DNA of 64,000 bases, from positions 2,359,501 to 2,423,500 of the forward strand of contig NZ_CP132311.1 of NCBI RefSeq assembly GCF_030733845.1, read 5' to 3'. The stretch's first letter is position 1, and each line of letters starts with the position of its first letter. The notes beneath the pieces were generated by a model that searched no databases, had not been told where the DNA came from, and worked only from the letters and a program-made list of their open reading frames with translations. This DNA comes from Shinella zoogloeoides (lineage in GTDB: Bacteria > Pseudomonadota > Alphaproteobacteria > Rhizobiales > Rhizobiaceae). A program made the translations under genes and the position numbers. Shown here piece after piece: positions 12,282-20,001 of the stretch.

Positions 12282-12296
12282 GTTCACTATATGTTC
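12282..12296 (-). promoter_or_regulatory. LexA/SOS box (GTTC-N7-GTTC) of the radical SAM-UdgX unit
   Basis: A perfect direct repeat GTTC-N7-GTTC on the plus strand (GAAC-N7-GAAC on the coding strand), the established LexA operator of Rhizobiaceae and related alphaproteobacteria. It ends four bases from the radical SAM start codon and covers a TATAGT-like -10 element; a TTGACG element lies 15 bp upstream of that hexamer. LexA bound here would block the promoter directly. Confidence 0.85.
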
Positions 12297-12302
12297 TATT
12301 GA

Positions 12303-12324
12303 GGCGCGTCAAGAATGACGCGCC
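12303..12324 (-). terminator. Hairpin between the SDR gene and the radical SAM gene
   Basis: A perfect 9-bp inverted repeat (GGCGCGTCA / TGACGCGCC) with a 4-base loop, 14 bases past the SDR stop codon. It lacks a strong T-run on the minus strand, so it may be only a weak or factor-dependent terminator that insulates the SOS promoter. Its arm also holds the TTGACG -35-like element of the next unit. Confidence 0.45.
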
Positions 12325-12338
12325 GGTCCATCGGCGGC

Positions 12339-13304
12339 CTAATAGCCGCCGATGATGGGAAGCACCTCGCCGGTGATGTAGCTGGAGCATTGCGGCGAGG
12401 CGAGGAAGACATAGGCCGGCGCCAGTTCCTCCGGCTGGGCGGGACGCTTCATCGGCGTGTCCGCGCCGAATTCCGCGACGTCCTCCGCCTCCTTGTCCGA
12501 GGGGTTGAGCGGCGTCCAGACCGGGCCGGGCGCGACCGCGTTGACGCGGATGCCGCGCGGCACGAGCTGGCCTGCCAGCGAGCGCGTGAAGGCATGGATA
12601 CCGCCCTTGGTCATCGAATAGTCGAGCAGCGCCTTCGACCCTTCGAGGCCGGTCACGGAGCCGGTGTTGATGATCGCCGACCCGGGCTCCATGTGCGGCA
12701 CCGCGGCCTTCGCCATGAAGAAATAGCCGTAGAGATTGGTCTTCAGCGTCTCGTCGAAATGCTCTTCCGAGAGGTCCAGGATATCCTTCGCATGGACCTG
12801 GAAGGCGGCATTGTTGTCGAGGATGTCGAGCCGGCCGAGGTCCTTGACCGTGCATTTGACCGTCTCGCGGCAGAACGCCTTGTCCTTGACGTCGCCGGCA
12901 AAGGCGATGCAGCGCCGGCCCTCCGCCTTGACGGCGGCGATCGTGTCTCTTGCATCCTGCCCTTCGGCGAGATGGCAGATCGCCACGTCCGCGCCCTCGC
13001 GGGCGAAGAGCACCGCGACCGCCCGACCGATGCCGGAATCGCCGCCGGTAATGAGCGCCACCTTGCCCTTCAGCTTCTCGGACCCCTTGTAGAAGGGCGC
13101 ATCGTACATCGGCGGCGGATCGAGCTTGGCCTCGCTGCCGGGTTTGGGCTGATGCTGCTTGGGAAAGGGCGGGACGGGATAGAGGCGCGCGCCGGCCTGC
13201 ATGGCCTCGGGCTTGTCGCCCTTGTCCTTGCGGTCGGCCTGCGCCACCTCCTCCTGGATATCGCGCTGTTTCGCCGCCGTGCGGGCAGACTGGCTGCGGG
13301 TCAT
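12339..13304 (-). CDS. SDR family oxidoreductase (YghA-like, stress-associated)
   Basis: A 321-residue short-chain dehydrogenase with a 75-residue basic, proline-rich N-terminal extension typical of the YghA/general-stress subfamily. The Rossmann motif is T-G-G-D-S-G-I-G (86-93). The catalytic set is S216, Y229 and K233 (Y-S-M-T-K), and the N-N-A-A motif follows strand four. The substrate is unknown; some relatives reduce aldehydes. It is the last gene of a three-gene unit, 12 bases after the preceding hypothetical gene, and an EcfG-type promoter heads the unit, which fits a general stress role. Confidence 0.9.
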   Translation of the reverse strand: MTRSQSARTAAKQRDIQEEVAQADRKDKGDKPEAMQAGARLYPVPPFPKQHQPKPGSEAKLDPPPMYDAPFYKGSEKLKGKVALITGGDSGIGRAVAVLFAREGADVAICHLAEGQDARDTIAAVKAEGRRCIAFAGDVKDKAFCRETVKCTVKDLGRLDILDNNAAFQVHAKDILDLSEEHFDETLKTNLYGYFFMAKAAVPHMEPGSAIINTGSVTGLEGSKALLDYSMTKGGIHAFTRSLAGQLVPRGIRVNAVAPGPVWTPLNPSDKEAEDVAEFGADTPMKRPAQPEELAPAYVFLASPQCSSYITGEVLPIIGGY

Positions 13305-13316
13305 GGGGCCTCCTCC

Positions 13317-14066
13317 TCAAAGCTCGGTGGGACGGATGTTGTCGACGCGAACGGTGCCGGAAACGACTTCGCGCGGCCCCTCAACCGGATAGGCCGAACC
13401 GGTCTCGTCGACGACCGTGTAGAGTTTCTCGTTGCGGAAGGCGCTCGACGAGGTCGTGGAATTGCCGTCGCCCGGAAGGGCATCGATTTCCATGTAGTCG
13501 AGCTCGGCCTCGGCCGCCACGACACGGGCGTCGCCGCTCGAGCGGGCGCGCACCACCACCTCGCCCTGGTTCGGCGCAAGGTCCCAGTTCTGGTCCGTCG
13601 CGGAGGCGATCGGAATCAGGCGATAGAGCTTCAACTGCTCGGTATCGGAATAGTCGGCAACCGGCGCCTCGGTATCCTGCCGCGGCGCCGTCTCGTCGAA
13701 GCCGACGGACCAGTCGCGGGCGGGCGCAGCCATGCCGGGCGGCGTGCGGTGCGCGGTCGCATCGTCGCTGCCGGTGATGACACGCGGCTTGGCGCTGGAA
13801 ACGCCGTCATTGCTGCCGCCGGCCTGCGAGACCTCGAATTGCGGCACGGCATCGGCATGGATGACCTTCTCGCGGCCGGTCTGCGCCGAGACCACGCTGT
13901 CGGCCCCCGGCACGGTACGCGGCTCGACGGGCACCACCTGCTCGTGCTTTTCCTGATGGCCGCCGCCGGCAGCCTCGCGGCGACCTTCCTCGTGCATAGC
14001 CTGATTGCCGGACACTTCGCCGGCCAACTGTTTGAAATAACCGGAAATCTTCTGCATCACACTCAT
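13317..14066 (-). CDS. Conserved hypothetical protein with CsbD-like N-terminus
   Basis: A 249-residue protein without signal peptide or membrane segment and no recognised catalytic motif. The first 35 residues (K-I-S-G-Y-F-K-Q-L-A-G-E-V-S-G-N-Q-A) resemble the short helical repeat of CsbD-type stress proteins. A histidine/glutamate-rich, probably disordered middle follows, then a C-terminal part rich in beta-strand formers (Y-R-L-I-P-I-A, E-V-V-V-R-A-R). It sits between a small hypothetical gene and the stress-type SDR in a tight unit behind an EcfG promoter. Function unknown. Confidence 0.75.
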   Translation of the reverse strand: MSVMQKISGYFKQLAGEVSGNQAMHEEGRREAAGGGHQEKHEQVVPVEPRTVPGADSVVSAQTGREKVIHADAVPQFEVSQAGGSNDGVSSAKPRVITGSDDATAHRTPPGMAAPARDWSVGFDETAPRQDTEAPVADYSDTEQLKLYRLIPIASATDQNWDLAPNQGEVVVRARSSGDARVVAAEAELDYMEIDALPGDGNSTTSSSAFRNEKLYTVVDETGSAYPVEGPREVVSGTVRVDNIRPTEL

Positions 14067-14076
14067 GGTTTCATCC

Positions 14077-14340
14077 TCATGTCCTGGTGTCGAGGCGCGC
14101 CATTGCGGCCTTCAGGATCGCGCGGATCTCATCGTCCGCGATCTGCTGGGCGGCAAAAGCGGCGTCGGGCTCTATGCCCGGATCCTCCTCGTGGTCGCAG
14201 ACCGTTTCGTTGTCGCGCGCCATGGCAATCAGCGCCTCGCGCGCCTCGGGAATGCCGGCGACGATCGAAAGAAGTTCGACGAGCAGGCGCCGATGGGCGT
14301 TGATCCTGCCTTCCAGATGAGCCGCATTGCCGATCGTCAT
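14077..14340 (-). CDS. Small hypothetical protein, first gene of the EcfG-type stress unit
   Basis: An 87-residue helical, acidic protein with no recognised domain. The start M-T-I-G-N-A-A-H-L is chosen because GGGAGGCG lies 4-11 bases upstream; the longer frame to 14439 would read through the promoter. It is followed after 10 bases by the CsbD-like hypothetical gene. Function unknown. Confidence 0.7.
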   Translation of the reverse strand: MTIGNAAHLEGRINAHRRLLVELLSIVAGIPEAREALIAMARDNETVCDHEEDPGIEPDAAFAAQQIADDEIRAILKAAMARLDTRT

Positions 14341-14364
14341 GCACGCCTCCCGCGATGAACGGCT

Positions 14365-14389
14365 AACGGCAGCATCGGGCGATTGTTCC
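14365..14389 (-). promoter_or_regulatory. EcfG (general stress sigma factor) promoter
   Basis: On the minus strand the sequence reads GGAAC, 16 bases, CGTT, which matches the established EcfG/RpoE2 promoter of alphaproteobacteria. The -10 element is 24 bases before the ATG of the first gene of the stress unit. It predicts control by the PhyR-NepR-EcfG pathway. Confidence 0.75.
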
Positions 14390-14566
14390 AGCCCTTGCGG
14401 GCGCCACCCGCCCTGCGGCAAAAAAACTGGCTTTGGCACGATGCAATCTGCTATAAGGGGCGTTCAAATGCTTTCGACGGTTCCGGGGAATCTTCTCCGG
14501 AGACCGTTTTCTTTTGCGTTCGCGCAGGCGGGAGCCTGGGCGGCGCGGGCTGAAGGACGGGATAAA

Positions 14567-15043
14567 ATGGTTGAAAAGGTACCGATGACTCAGGACGGTT
14601 TCGTCAAGCTGCAGGAAGAGCTGCGCTGGCGTCAGCAGGAAGAGCGTCCGCGAATCATCGAGGCGATCGCCGAAGCGCGCGCCCATGGCGACCTGTCGGA
14701 AAACGCCGAGTACCACGCCGCCAAGGAAGCGCAGAGCCACAATGAAGGCCGCGTGGCGGAACTGGAAGACTTCGTCGCCCGCGCGGAAGTCATCGACCTT
14801 TCCAAGATGTCCGGCACGAAGATCAAGTTCGGCGCCAAGGTGAAGCTCGTCGACGAGGACACCGAGGAAGAGAAGGTCTACCAGATCGTCGGCGACCAGG
14901 AAGCCGATGTGAAGCAGGGCCGCATCTCCATTTCCTCGCCCATCGCCCGCGCGCTGATCGGCAAGGAAGTCGGCGATTCGATCGAAGTGAACGCCCCCGG
15001 CGGCTCCAAGGCCTACGAGATCCTCGCCGTCACCTGGGGGTGA
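14567..15043 (+). CDS. greA: Transcription elongation factor GreA
   Basis: A 158-residue protein of normal GreA length. An N-terminal coiled coil (about 1-78) carries the acidic tip G-D-L-S-E-N-A-E-Y, whose acidic residues coordinate the Mg2+ used for transcript cleavage. A C-terminal FKBP-like domain follows (V-K-L-V-D-E-D-T through I-L-A-V-T-W). GreA enters the RNA polymerase secondary channel and rescues backtracked complexes. The frame extends upstream to 14327, but the conserved start and a GGACGGGA ribosome site fix it here. A CTATAA-like -10 about 110 bases upstream (near 14450) suggests a leader of roughly 100 nt. Confidence 0.96.
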   Translation: MVEKVPMTQDGFVKLQEELRWRQQEERPRIIEAIAEARAHGDLSENAEYHAAKEAQSHNEGRVAELEDFVARAEVIDLSKMSGTKIKFGAKVKLVDEDTEEEKVYQIVGDQEADVKQGRISISSPIARALIGKEVGDSIEVNAPGGSKAYEILAVTWG

Positions 15044-15068
15044 GGCCGGCCTGCCGGAGAGACCGTCG

Positions 15069-16118
15069 GTGACCGACATCAGACATGTCGACGTGATAGC
15101 GTTGAACTTCAAGCGCCGGCTTTCCGGCGTGACGTCGACGGTCATCCAGCTCGTGCCCTTCCAGGCCAAACTCGGCACGCGCATCGCCGTGCTCGGCCCC
15201 GGCCTGCCCGACGATGCCGGCCTGCCGAAGATCGGCTTCGGCGCGCTCCTTCGCCTCTGGCGCGCGCCCGAAGGGCGCCGCCACCGCATCTGGCACGCGC
15301 GGCGCAACAACGAGATGGGCGTCGGCCTCTTCCTGCGCGGCGTCTTGCGCATGCCACTGAAGCTGGTCTTCACCTCGGCCGCGCAGCGCCGCCACAGCGC
15401 TTACACGCGCTTCCTCATCCGCAAGATGGATGCCGTCATCGCGACCAGCGATCGTTCCGCCTCCTTCCTCGAAGTGCCCTTCCGGGTCATCCGCCACGGC
15501 GTCGATCTCGAAGCCTTCCACCCGCCGCAGACGGCCGACGACGGCATTGCCGCGACCGGCCTGCCCGGGCGGCATCTCGTCGGCTGCTTCGGCCGCATTC
15601 GCCACCAGAAGGGCACCGACCTTTTCGTGCGGGCGATGATCGAGCTTCTGCCGCACCATCCCGACTGGACCGCCGTCATCTGCGGCCGGGCGACCGCAAG
15701 CCACGCCGCCTTCGCCGATGGCCTGAAGGCCGAGATCGCCGCCGCCGGCCTCTCCGACCGCATCGTCTTCATGGGCGAAGTGCCCGATGTAAAGGTCTGG
15801 TATCGCCGGCTTACGCTCTATGTCGCGCCCTCGCGCAACGAAGGCTTCGGCCTGACGCCGCTGGAGGCCATGGCGTCCGAAACGGCCGTGGTCGCGAGCG
15901 ACGCCGGCGCCTATGCCGAGATGATCTCGCCCGGCAGGACGGGCGAAGTCGTGCCCGCCGGCGATTTCCAGGCGCTGCGCGAGGCGATCCGCCCCTACCT
16001 CGCCGATCCGGACATGACCCTGCGCCACGCCGCGGCGGGCCTTGCCGAGGTGCGGGAAAACTTTGCGCTGGAAAAGGAAGCAAGGGCCGTCAACGCGGTC
16101 TATGCCGACCTTGCCTGA
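15069..16118 (+). CDS. lpcC: LpcC-like lipopolysaccharide core mannosyltransferase (GT4)
   Basis: A 349-residue group 1 glycosyltransferase. The N-terminal motif N-F-K-R-R-L-S-G-V-T-S-T is characteristic of rhizobial LpcC, which adds mannose to the inner Kdo of the LPS core at the cytoplasmic face. The C-terminal GT-B half has the nucleotide-sugar site S-R-N-E-G-F-G-L-T-P-L-E-A-M (E-x7-E). The start is GTG with GGAGAG eight bases upstream. It follows greA by 25 bases, as in other Rhizobiaceae, and precedes an FkbM methyltransferase that may also act on surface glycan. Confidence 0.85.
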   Translation: MTDIRHVDVIALNFKRRLSGVTSTVIQLVPFQAKLGTRIAVLGPGLPDDAGLPKIGFGALLRLWRAPEGRRHRIWHARRNNEMGVGLFLRGVLRMPLKLVFTSAAQRRHSAYTRFLIRKMDAVIATSDRSASFLEVPFRVIRHGVDLEAFHPPQTADDGIAATGLPGRHLVGCFGRIRHQKGTDLFVRAMIELLPHHPDWTAVICGRATASHAAFADGLKAEIAAAGLSDRIVFMGEVPDVKVWYRRLTLYVAPSRNEGFGLTPLEAMASETAVVASDAGAYAEMISPGRTGEVVPAGDFQALREAIRPYLADPDMTLRHAAAGLAEVRENFALEKEARAVNAVYADLA

Positions 16119-16196
16119 TCCTGACAATTCGACCAGCATCGACCGTGCCTACCTGCCTCTTGCGGACGGCCTCGCAAAGCCCGGACTGGATTGAAA

Positions 16197-16979
16197 ATGT
16201 CTCTTCTGAAAAAGCTGCTGCTGACTCTTGTCCTGAAGCAGGCGCGAAAAAACAGGGCCTTGCCGCAATCTTTCGCGGGGCTCGTTTTCGACTACATATC
16301 CATCAAATCGGTTCTCTACGGCCGCTTTGAAAACGCCGAGCTGGATTACCTGGAGCAGCGCGTCTTCCCTCGCCTCCCCGCCCGGCGCAATGTGCTGGAT
16401 GTCGGCGCGAATATCGGCGTGCACGCCCTGTCGTTCAGCAACCACTTCGCACATGTGCACGCCTTCGAGCCGCATCCGCTCACCTTCCAGATCCTGGCAT
16501 TCAACAGCCGGCTGGCAAAAAACGTCAGCGTCCACCAGAAAGGCGCCTCGTCAGAAGCCTTCGTGGCCAGGGCGGTCAGCGTGCCGGGCAATATCGGCGC
16601 CGCCCATATCGTGGCCGAATCCGCAGCCGATGCCGAAAGCATCGAATTCGCATGCGACCGGCTCGATGCGATGCTGCCGGAAGAGGTGAAGTCGTCCGTC
16701 GATTTCATGAAGGCCGATGTCGAAGGCCATGAACTGAGCGCCCTGAGGGGCGCAGAGGACATTCTGGCCAGATCGTCTCCCCTGATCGCGTTCGAGCTGC
16801 TGCGGTCGAAAGACCCCGCCCAGGGGGCGGATCTGATCGGCTTCCTGAAGGATCGAGGCTACGTCCATTTCTACGAGATCCGCCGCACCCTGCTCGGCAC
16901 GCGAAAACTCGCCGTCATCGCGCGCTTCCGCAACAGGAACCACAAGATGGTGCTGGCCTCGAAAACGCCGCTTCGCTGA
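16197..16979 (+). CDS. FkbM family methyltransferase
   Basis: A 260-residue SAM-dependent methyltransferase. The SAM-binding motif I is V-L-D-V-G-A-N-I-G-V-H (about residues 67-77), followed by F-E-P-H-P and the FkbM-typical M-K-A-D-V-E-G-H-E segment. FkbM enzymes O-methylate sugars or polyketides; next to lpcC the target is probably a surface polysaccharide, which is inference. An upstream in-frame TTG at 16191 is less likely than the ATG. Its codon use is somewhat less GC-biased than greA and lpcC, consistent with an exchangeable surface-modification gene. Confidence 0.85.
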   Translation: MSLLKKLLLTLVLKQARKNRALPQSFAGLVFDYISIKSVLYGRFENAELDYLEQRVFPRLPARRNVLDVGANIGVHALSFSNHFAHVHAFEPHPLTFQILAFNSRLAKNVSVHQKGASSEAFVARAVSVPGNIGAAHIVAESAADAESIEFACDRLDAMLPEEVKSSVDFMKADVEGHELSALRGAEDILARSSPLIAFELLRSKDPAQGADLIGFLKDRGYVHFYEIRRTLLGTRKLAVIARFRNRNHKMVLASKTPLR

Positions 16980-16991
16980 AGGCGCTACGCG

Positions 16992-17459
16992 TCACACCTC
17001 CACAAGCCCTACCCGCTTGACCTGGCGGATGGTCAGCATGGTGCGCACGGTATCGACCTGCGCATTGGCGGTCAGTTCCTCGATGACGAAATCCTGGAAG
17101 CGCGTGAGGTTCTCGGCCACGCAATGCAGGAGGAAGTCGCTGTCGCCGGAGACCATCCAGGCCTGGCGCACCATCGGCCATTCACCGGTGGCGGCCGCGA
17201 AGGCCTTCAGGTTCGCCTCCGACTGGTGCTTGAGGCCGACCATGCAGAAGGCGACGAGATCGTAGCCGAGCGCCGGCGCGTTCAGCATCGCCGTATAACC
17301 CTCGATGATGCCCGCCTCCTCCAGCTTGCGCACGCGGCGCAGGCAGGGCGGCGCGGAGATACCAGCGCGCGCGGCAAGCTCCACGTTGGTCATCCGGCCA
17401 TCGGCCTGAAGCTCTTTCAGGATGCGGATGTCGATGGCGTCAAGTTCGGCGCGAAACAT
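16992..17459 (-). CDS. Lrp/AsnC family transcriptional regulator
   Basis: A 155-residue feast/famine regulator with an N-terminal helix-turn-helix (D-A-I-D-I-R-I-L-K-E-L-Q-A-D-G-R, recognition helix near I-S-A-P-P-C-L-R-R-V) and a C-terminal RAM ligand-binding domain (G-D-S-D-F-L-L-H-C). It is divergent from trxB, an arrangement known in Sinorhizobium, where the order is lrp, trxB, lsrB. The effector is probably an amino acid, not identified here. Confidence 0.92.
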   Translation of the reverse strand: MFRAELDAIDIRILKELQADGRMTNVELAARAGISAPPCLRRVRKLEEAGIIEGYTAMLNAPALGYDLVAFCMVGLKHQSEANLKAFAAATGEWPMVRQAWMVSGDSDFLLHCVAENLTRFQDFVIEELTANAQVDTVRTMLTIRQVKRVGLVEV

Positions 17460-17592
17460 GGGACTTTTTGAAACCTTTCAGAATGGCGACCGGAAGTGAC
17501 CCGAATCGCCGCATCAGCGCAACATTGTTACTGCAAGAGGCACAAATATGTCACGCGGGTTCGCTTGCCTGTTGGCAAAGCGTCGCGCGCAC

Positions 17593-17626
17593 TTGAAACT
17601 GCGGACACTCCCCTCATAAATGAGGG
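17593..17626 (+). promoter_or_regulatory. Candidate trxB promoter with overlapping palindrome
   Basis: TTGAAA, 16 bases, CATAAA lies about 90 bases upstream of trxB. The -10 element is inside a perfect palindrome CCCTCAT-AA-ATGAGGG (17611-17626), which could be an operator for the divergent Lrp or another regulator. The CTTGAA start of the -35 region also resembles heat-shock promoters. Assignment is by inspection only. Confidence 0.45.
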
Positions 17627-17709
17627 TCGAACAACGACACGCTGGCCCTGGCTACGCGCGAGACCGCGCGGGCGGGCCGATTGGGGCGCAAGACCCCGGA
17701 AGGAACGAC

Positions 17710-18684
17710 ATGTCCGCCCGTCATGTAAAGGTGCTGATCATCGGATCCGGCCCCGCCGGCTACACCGCCGCCATCTATACCGCCCGCGCCATGCTGGAGC
17801 CCGTGCTGATTGCCGGCATGGAACAGGGCGGCCAGCTCATGATCACCACGGATGTGGAAAACTATCCGGGTTATGCCGATCCGGTGCAGGGTCCCTGGAT
17901 GATGGAGCAGATGCTCAAGCAGGCGAGCCATGTCGGCGCCGAGATTGTCAACGACCTCGTCACGAACGTCGATCTCGACGTGCGCCCCTTCCGCGTCTCC
18001 ACCGATAGCGGGACCGAATGGACCGCCGATGCCCTCATCATCGCGACCGGCGCCAAGGCCAAGTGGCTCGGCATCGAGACCGAACACAAGTTCATGGGCT
18101 TCGGCGTATCGGCCTGCGCCACCTGCGACGGCTTCTTCTACCGGAACAAGGACGTCATCGTGGTCGGCGGCGGCAACTCGGCCGTCGAGGAGGCGCTTTA
18201 CCTCTCCAACCTCGCCAAAACCGTGACGGTCGTGCACCGCCGCGACTCGTTCCGCGCCGAACGCATCCTCCAGGAGCGCCTGTTCGCCAAGGAGAACGTC
18301 AAGATCGTCTGGGACCATGAAGTCGTCGAATATCTCGGCGCCGACCCCAAGCCCCCGATGCCGGCCTCCGTCAACGGCGTGAAGCTGCGCAACGTGAAGA
18401 CCGGCGAAACGCGCGACATGGTCACGGACGGCGTTTTCGTCGCGATCGGCCATGCGCCGGCGGTCGAACTCTTCAAGGACAAGCTGCGCCTCAAGCCGAA
18501 CGGCTATCTGTGGACGGCGCCCGATTCCACGGCGACGGACGTGCCGGGCGTTTTTGCCGCAGGCGACGTCACCGATGACATCTATCGCCAGGCGGTCACG
18601 GCCGCCGGCATGGGCTGCATGGCGGCTCTCGAAACCGAAAAATACCTTGCAGGTCATATGCCTGTCGCAATTGCGGCCGAGTAG
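17710..18684 (+). CDS. trxB: Thioredoxin-disulfide reductase
   Basis: A 324-residue low-Mr thioredoxin reductase. The FAD-binding motif G-S-G-P-A-G-Y-T-A (12-20), the redox pair C136-A-T-C139-D, the NADPH motif G-G-G-N-S-A-V-E-E and the C-terminal A-G-D-V-T-D-D segment are all present in family order. It transfers electrons from NADPH to thioredoxin in the cytoplasm. The conserved start M-S-A-R-H follows AGGAA; the frame opens earlier at 17620 without support. The adjacent LsrB regulator is linked to oxidative-stress control in Sinorhizobium. Confidence 0.97.
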   Translation: MSARHVKVLIIGSGPAGYTAAIYTARAMLEPVLIAGMEQGGQLMITTDVENYPGYADPVQGPWMMEQMLKQASHVGAEIVNDLVTNVDLDVRPFRVSTDSGTEWTADALIIATGAKAKWLGIETEHKFMGFGVSACATCDGFFYRNKDVIVVGGGNSAVEEALYLSNLAKTVTVVHRRDSFRAERILQERLFAKENVKIVWDHEVVEYLGADPKPPMPASVNGVKLRNVKTGETRDMVTDGVFVAIGHAPAVELFKDKLRLKPNGYLWTAPDSTATDVPGVFAAGDVTDDIYRQAVTAAGMGCMAALETEKYLAGHMPVAIAAE

Positions 18685-18797
18685 AAGCCGCCAACAAAGG
18701 GGGGCGGATTCGCGTCCGATCCCCCTATGGGAACAGTTGAATCAGCGACCGGGCGGGAAACACGCGTTCCCCGCCGCAAAGACATATGGGGGATTAA

Positions 18798-19694
18798 ATG
18801 CCACTCGATTGGGACAAGCTGCGGATTTTTCACGCCGCGGCCGAGGCCGGCTCGTTCACGCACGCCGCAGACAAGCTGCACCTTTCTCAGTCGGCCATCA
18901 GCCGCCAGGTGAGCGCGCTGGAGCAGGACGTCGGCATAAAGCTCTTCCACCGCCACGCCCGCGGCCTCATCCTCACCGAGCAGGGCGAAATCCTCTACCG
19001 CACCGCGCATGACGTGCTGATGAAGCTCGAAAGCGTGCGCGTTCAGCTCACGGAAAACACCGAGAAGCCGAGCGGCAAGCTGCGCATCACCACCACCGTC
19101 GGCCTCGGCCAGGGCTGGCTGACGGACAAGGTGCAGGAATTCCTCGCCCTCTACCCCGACATGCAGGTCCAGCTCATCCTCGACAACGAGGAGCTGGACG
19201 TGAACATGCGCCATGCCGACTGCGCCATTCGCCTGCGCGAGCCGCAGCAGTCCGACCTGATCCAGCGCCGGCTCTTCACCGTGCACATGCACATCTACGC
19301 CGCGCCGTCCTATATCAACCGCTACGGCGAGCCGCAGTCGGTCGACGACCTCGACAACCACAAGATCATCACCTTCGGCGAGCCCGCGCCGAGCTACCTG
19401 CTCGACGTGAACTGGCTGGAGATCGCCGGGCGCGATTCCGACAATCCCCGCCCCTCCGTGCTGCAGATCAACAGCCAGACCTCGATCAAGCGCGCCGCCC
19501 TGCTCGGCATCGGCATCGCCATGCTGCCGGACTATATCGTCGGCCGCGATCCGGGACTTATCCAGCTGCCGGTCAGCGCGGACATTCCCTCGTTCGATAC
19601 CTATTTCTGCTATCCGAGCGAGATGAAGAACTCCGCCAAACTCAAGGTTTTCAGGGACTTCATCGTAGCCAAGGCGCGCAATTGGAACTTCTGA
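18798..19694 (+). CDS. lsrB: LysR-type regulator LsrB (VtlR group)
   Basis: A 298-residue LysR protein with an N-terminal winged helix (H-L-S-Q-S-A-I-S-R-Q-V-S-A-L-E-Q) and an effector domain containing two cysteines, C142 and C271. Position right after trxB and right before tandem AbcR sRNAs matches lsrB of Sinorhizobium meliloti and vtlR of Agrobacterium and Brucella. These regulators are known to control symbiosis or virulence, LPS and oxidative-stress genes, and to activate at least one AbcR sRNA. The start ATG follows GGGGGAT. A dyad next to the first sRNA promoter is a candidate binding site. Confidence 0.88.
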   Translation: MPLDWDKLRIFHAAAEAGSFTHAADKLHLSQSAISRQVSALEQDVGIKLFHRHARGLILTEQGEILYRTAHDVLMKLESVRVQLTENTEKPSGKLRITTTVGLGQGWLTDKVQEFLALYPDMQVQLILDNEELDVNMRHADCAIRLREPQQSDLIQRRLFTVHMHIYAAPSYINRYGEPQSVDDLDNHKIITFGEPAPSYLLDVNWLEIAGRDSDNPRPSVLQINSQTSIKRAALLGIGIAMLPDYIVGRDPGLIQLPVSADIPSFDTYFCYPSEMKNSAKLKVFRDFIVAKARNWNF

Positions 19695-19723
19695 GGAAAG
19701 CTATTTCGAAGGCCTGCGCCTCA

Positions 19724-19740
19724 TGCATGGCTGGCATGCA
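19724..19740. promoter_or_regulatory. Inverted repeat upstream of the first AbcR promoter, candidate LsrB site
   Basis: A perfect dyad TGCATG-N5-CATGCA ends ten bases before the -35 element of the first sRNA and starts 30 bases after the lsrB stop. Its place fits an activator site. It is absent upstream of the second sRNA. Assignment to LsrB is inference. Confidence 0.45.
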
Positions 19741-19750
19741 CATTAAATGA

Positions 19751-19779
19751 TTGCCGTATGCCCAAAAAACCATCATATC
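19751..19779 (+). promoter_or_regulatory. Promoter of the first AbcR sRNA
   Basis: TTGCCG, 17 bases, CATATC, giving a predicted start about 7 bases downstream (near 19786). The -35 departs from consensus, which fits a need for the activator proposed to bind the adjacent dyad. Confidence 0.55.
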
Positions 19780-19785
19780 GCGGGC

Positions 19786-19906
19786 AGCTGATGCATTTTG
19801 GTGGCTTTTTCCTCCCAGTGCCACCGCAGCAGCTGTTCCCCTCTGGAGGTTTTATTACCTTCAAAACTATAAAGGGCCCAAGTTGATCTTGCGGCCCTCT
19901 TTTTTT
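19786..19906 (+). ncRNA. AbcR-type small regulatory RNA, copy 1 (alpha-r15 family)
   Basis: About 120 nt. It holds the family core CTCCCAGTGCC...GCTGTTCCCCTCTGGAGGTT, with an unpaired TCCCC/CTCC anti-Shine-Dalgarno stretch, and ends in a terminator (AGGGCC stem at 19873-19878 pairing with 19893-19898, then a T-run). AbcR RNAs are Hfq-dependent and repress many ABC-transporter solute-binding protein mRNAs by blocking ribosome binding. The tandem arrangement and the place downstream of lsrB match Sinorhizobium and Agrobacterium. The 5' end is estimated from the promoter. Confidence 0.88.
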
Positions 19907-19965
19907 ACCTTTCGTTAACCAAGACAGAATTTTCAACGTTTCTGGAAAACTTGGCACGTCTTTCT

Positions 19966-19994
19966 CTTGAAGAAGCGCCACCCCTCCCCCATAT
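19966..19994 (+). promoter_or_regulatory. Heat-shock-type (RpoH) promoter of the second AbcR sRNA
   Basis: CTTGAA, 17 bases, CCATAT. This equals the consensus for RpoH promoters of rhizobia. The same bases shifted by one (TTGAAG-N17-CATATC) could also serve the housekeeping sigma factor, so the assignment is tentative. Confidence 0.5.
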
Positions 19995-20001
19995 CTAGAA
20001 C

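Noticed and set aside
12315..14303. A 662-codon plus-strand frame opposite the SDR and hypothetical genes
   Set aside because: Shadow frame; the minus strand has SDR motifs, ribosome sites and a promoter.
14459..14566. A riboswitch or attenuator in the greA leader
   Set aside because: Only a 5-bp stem (TCCGG/CCGGA) with a 10-base loop is seen, too weak to name.
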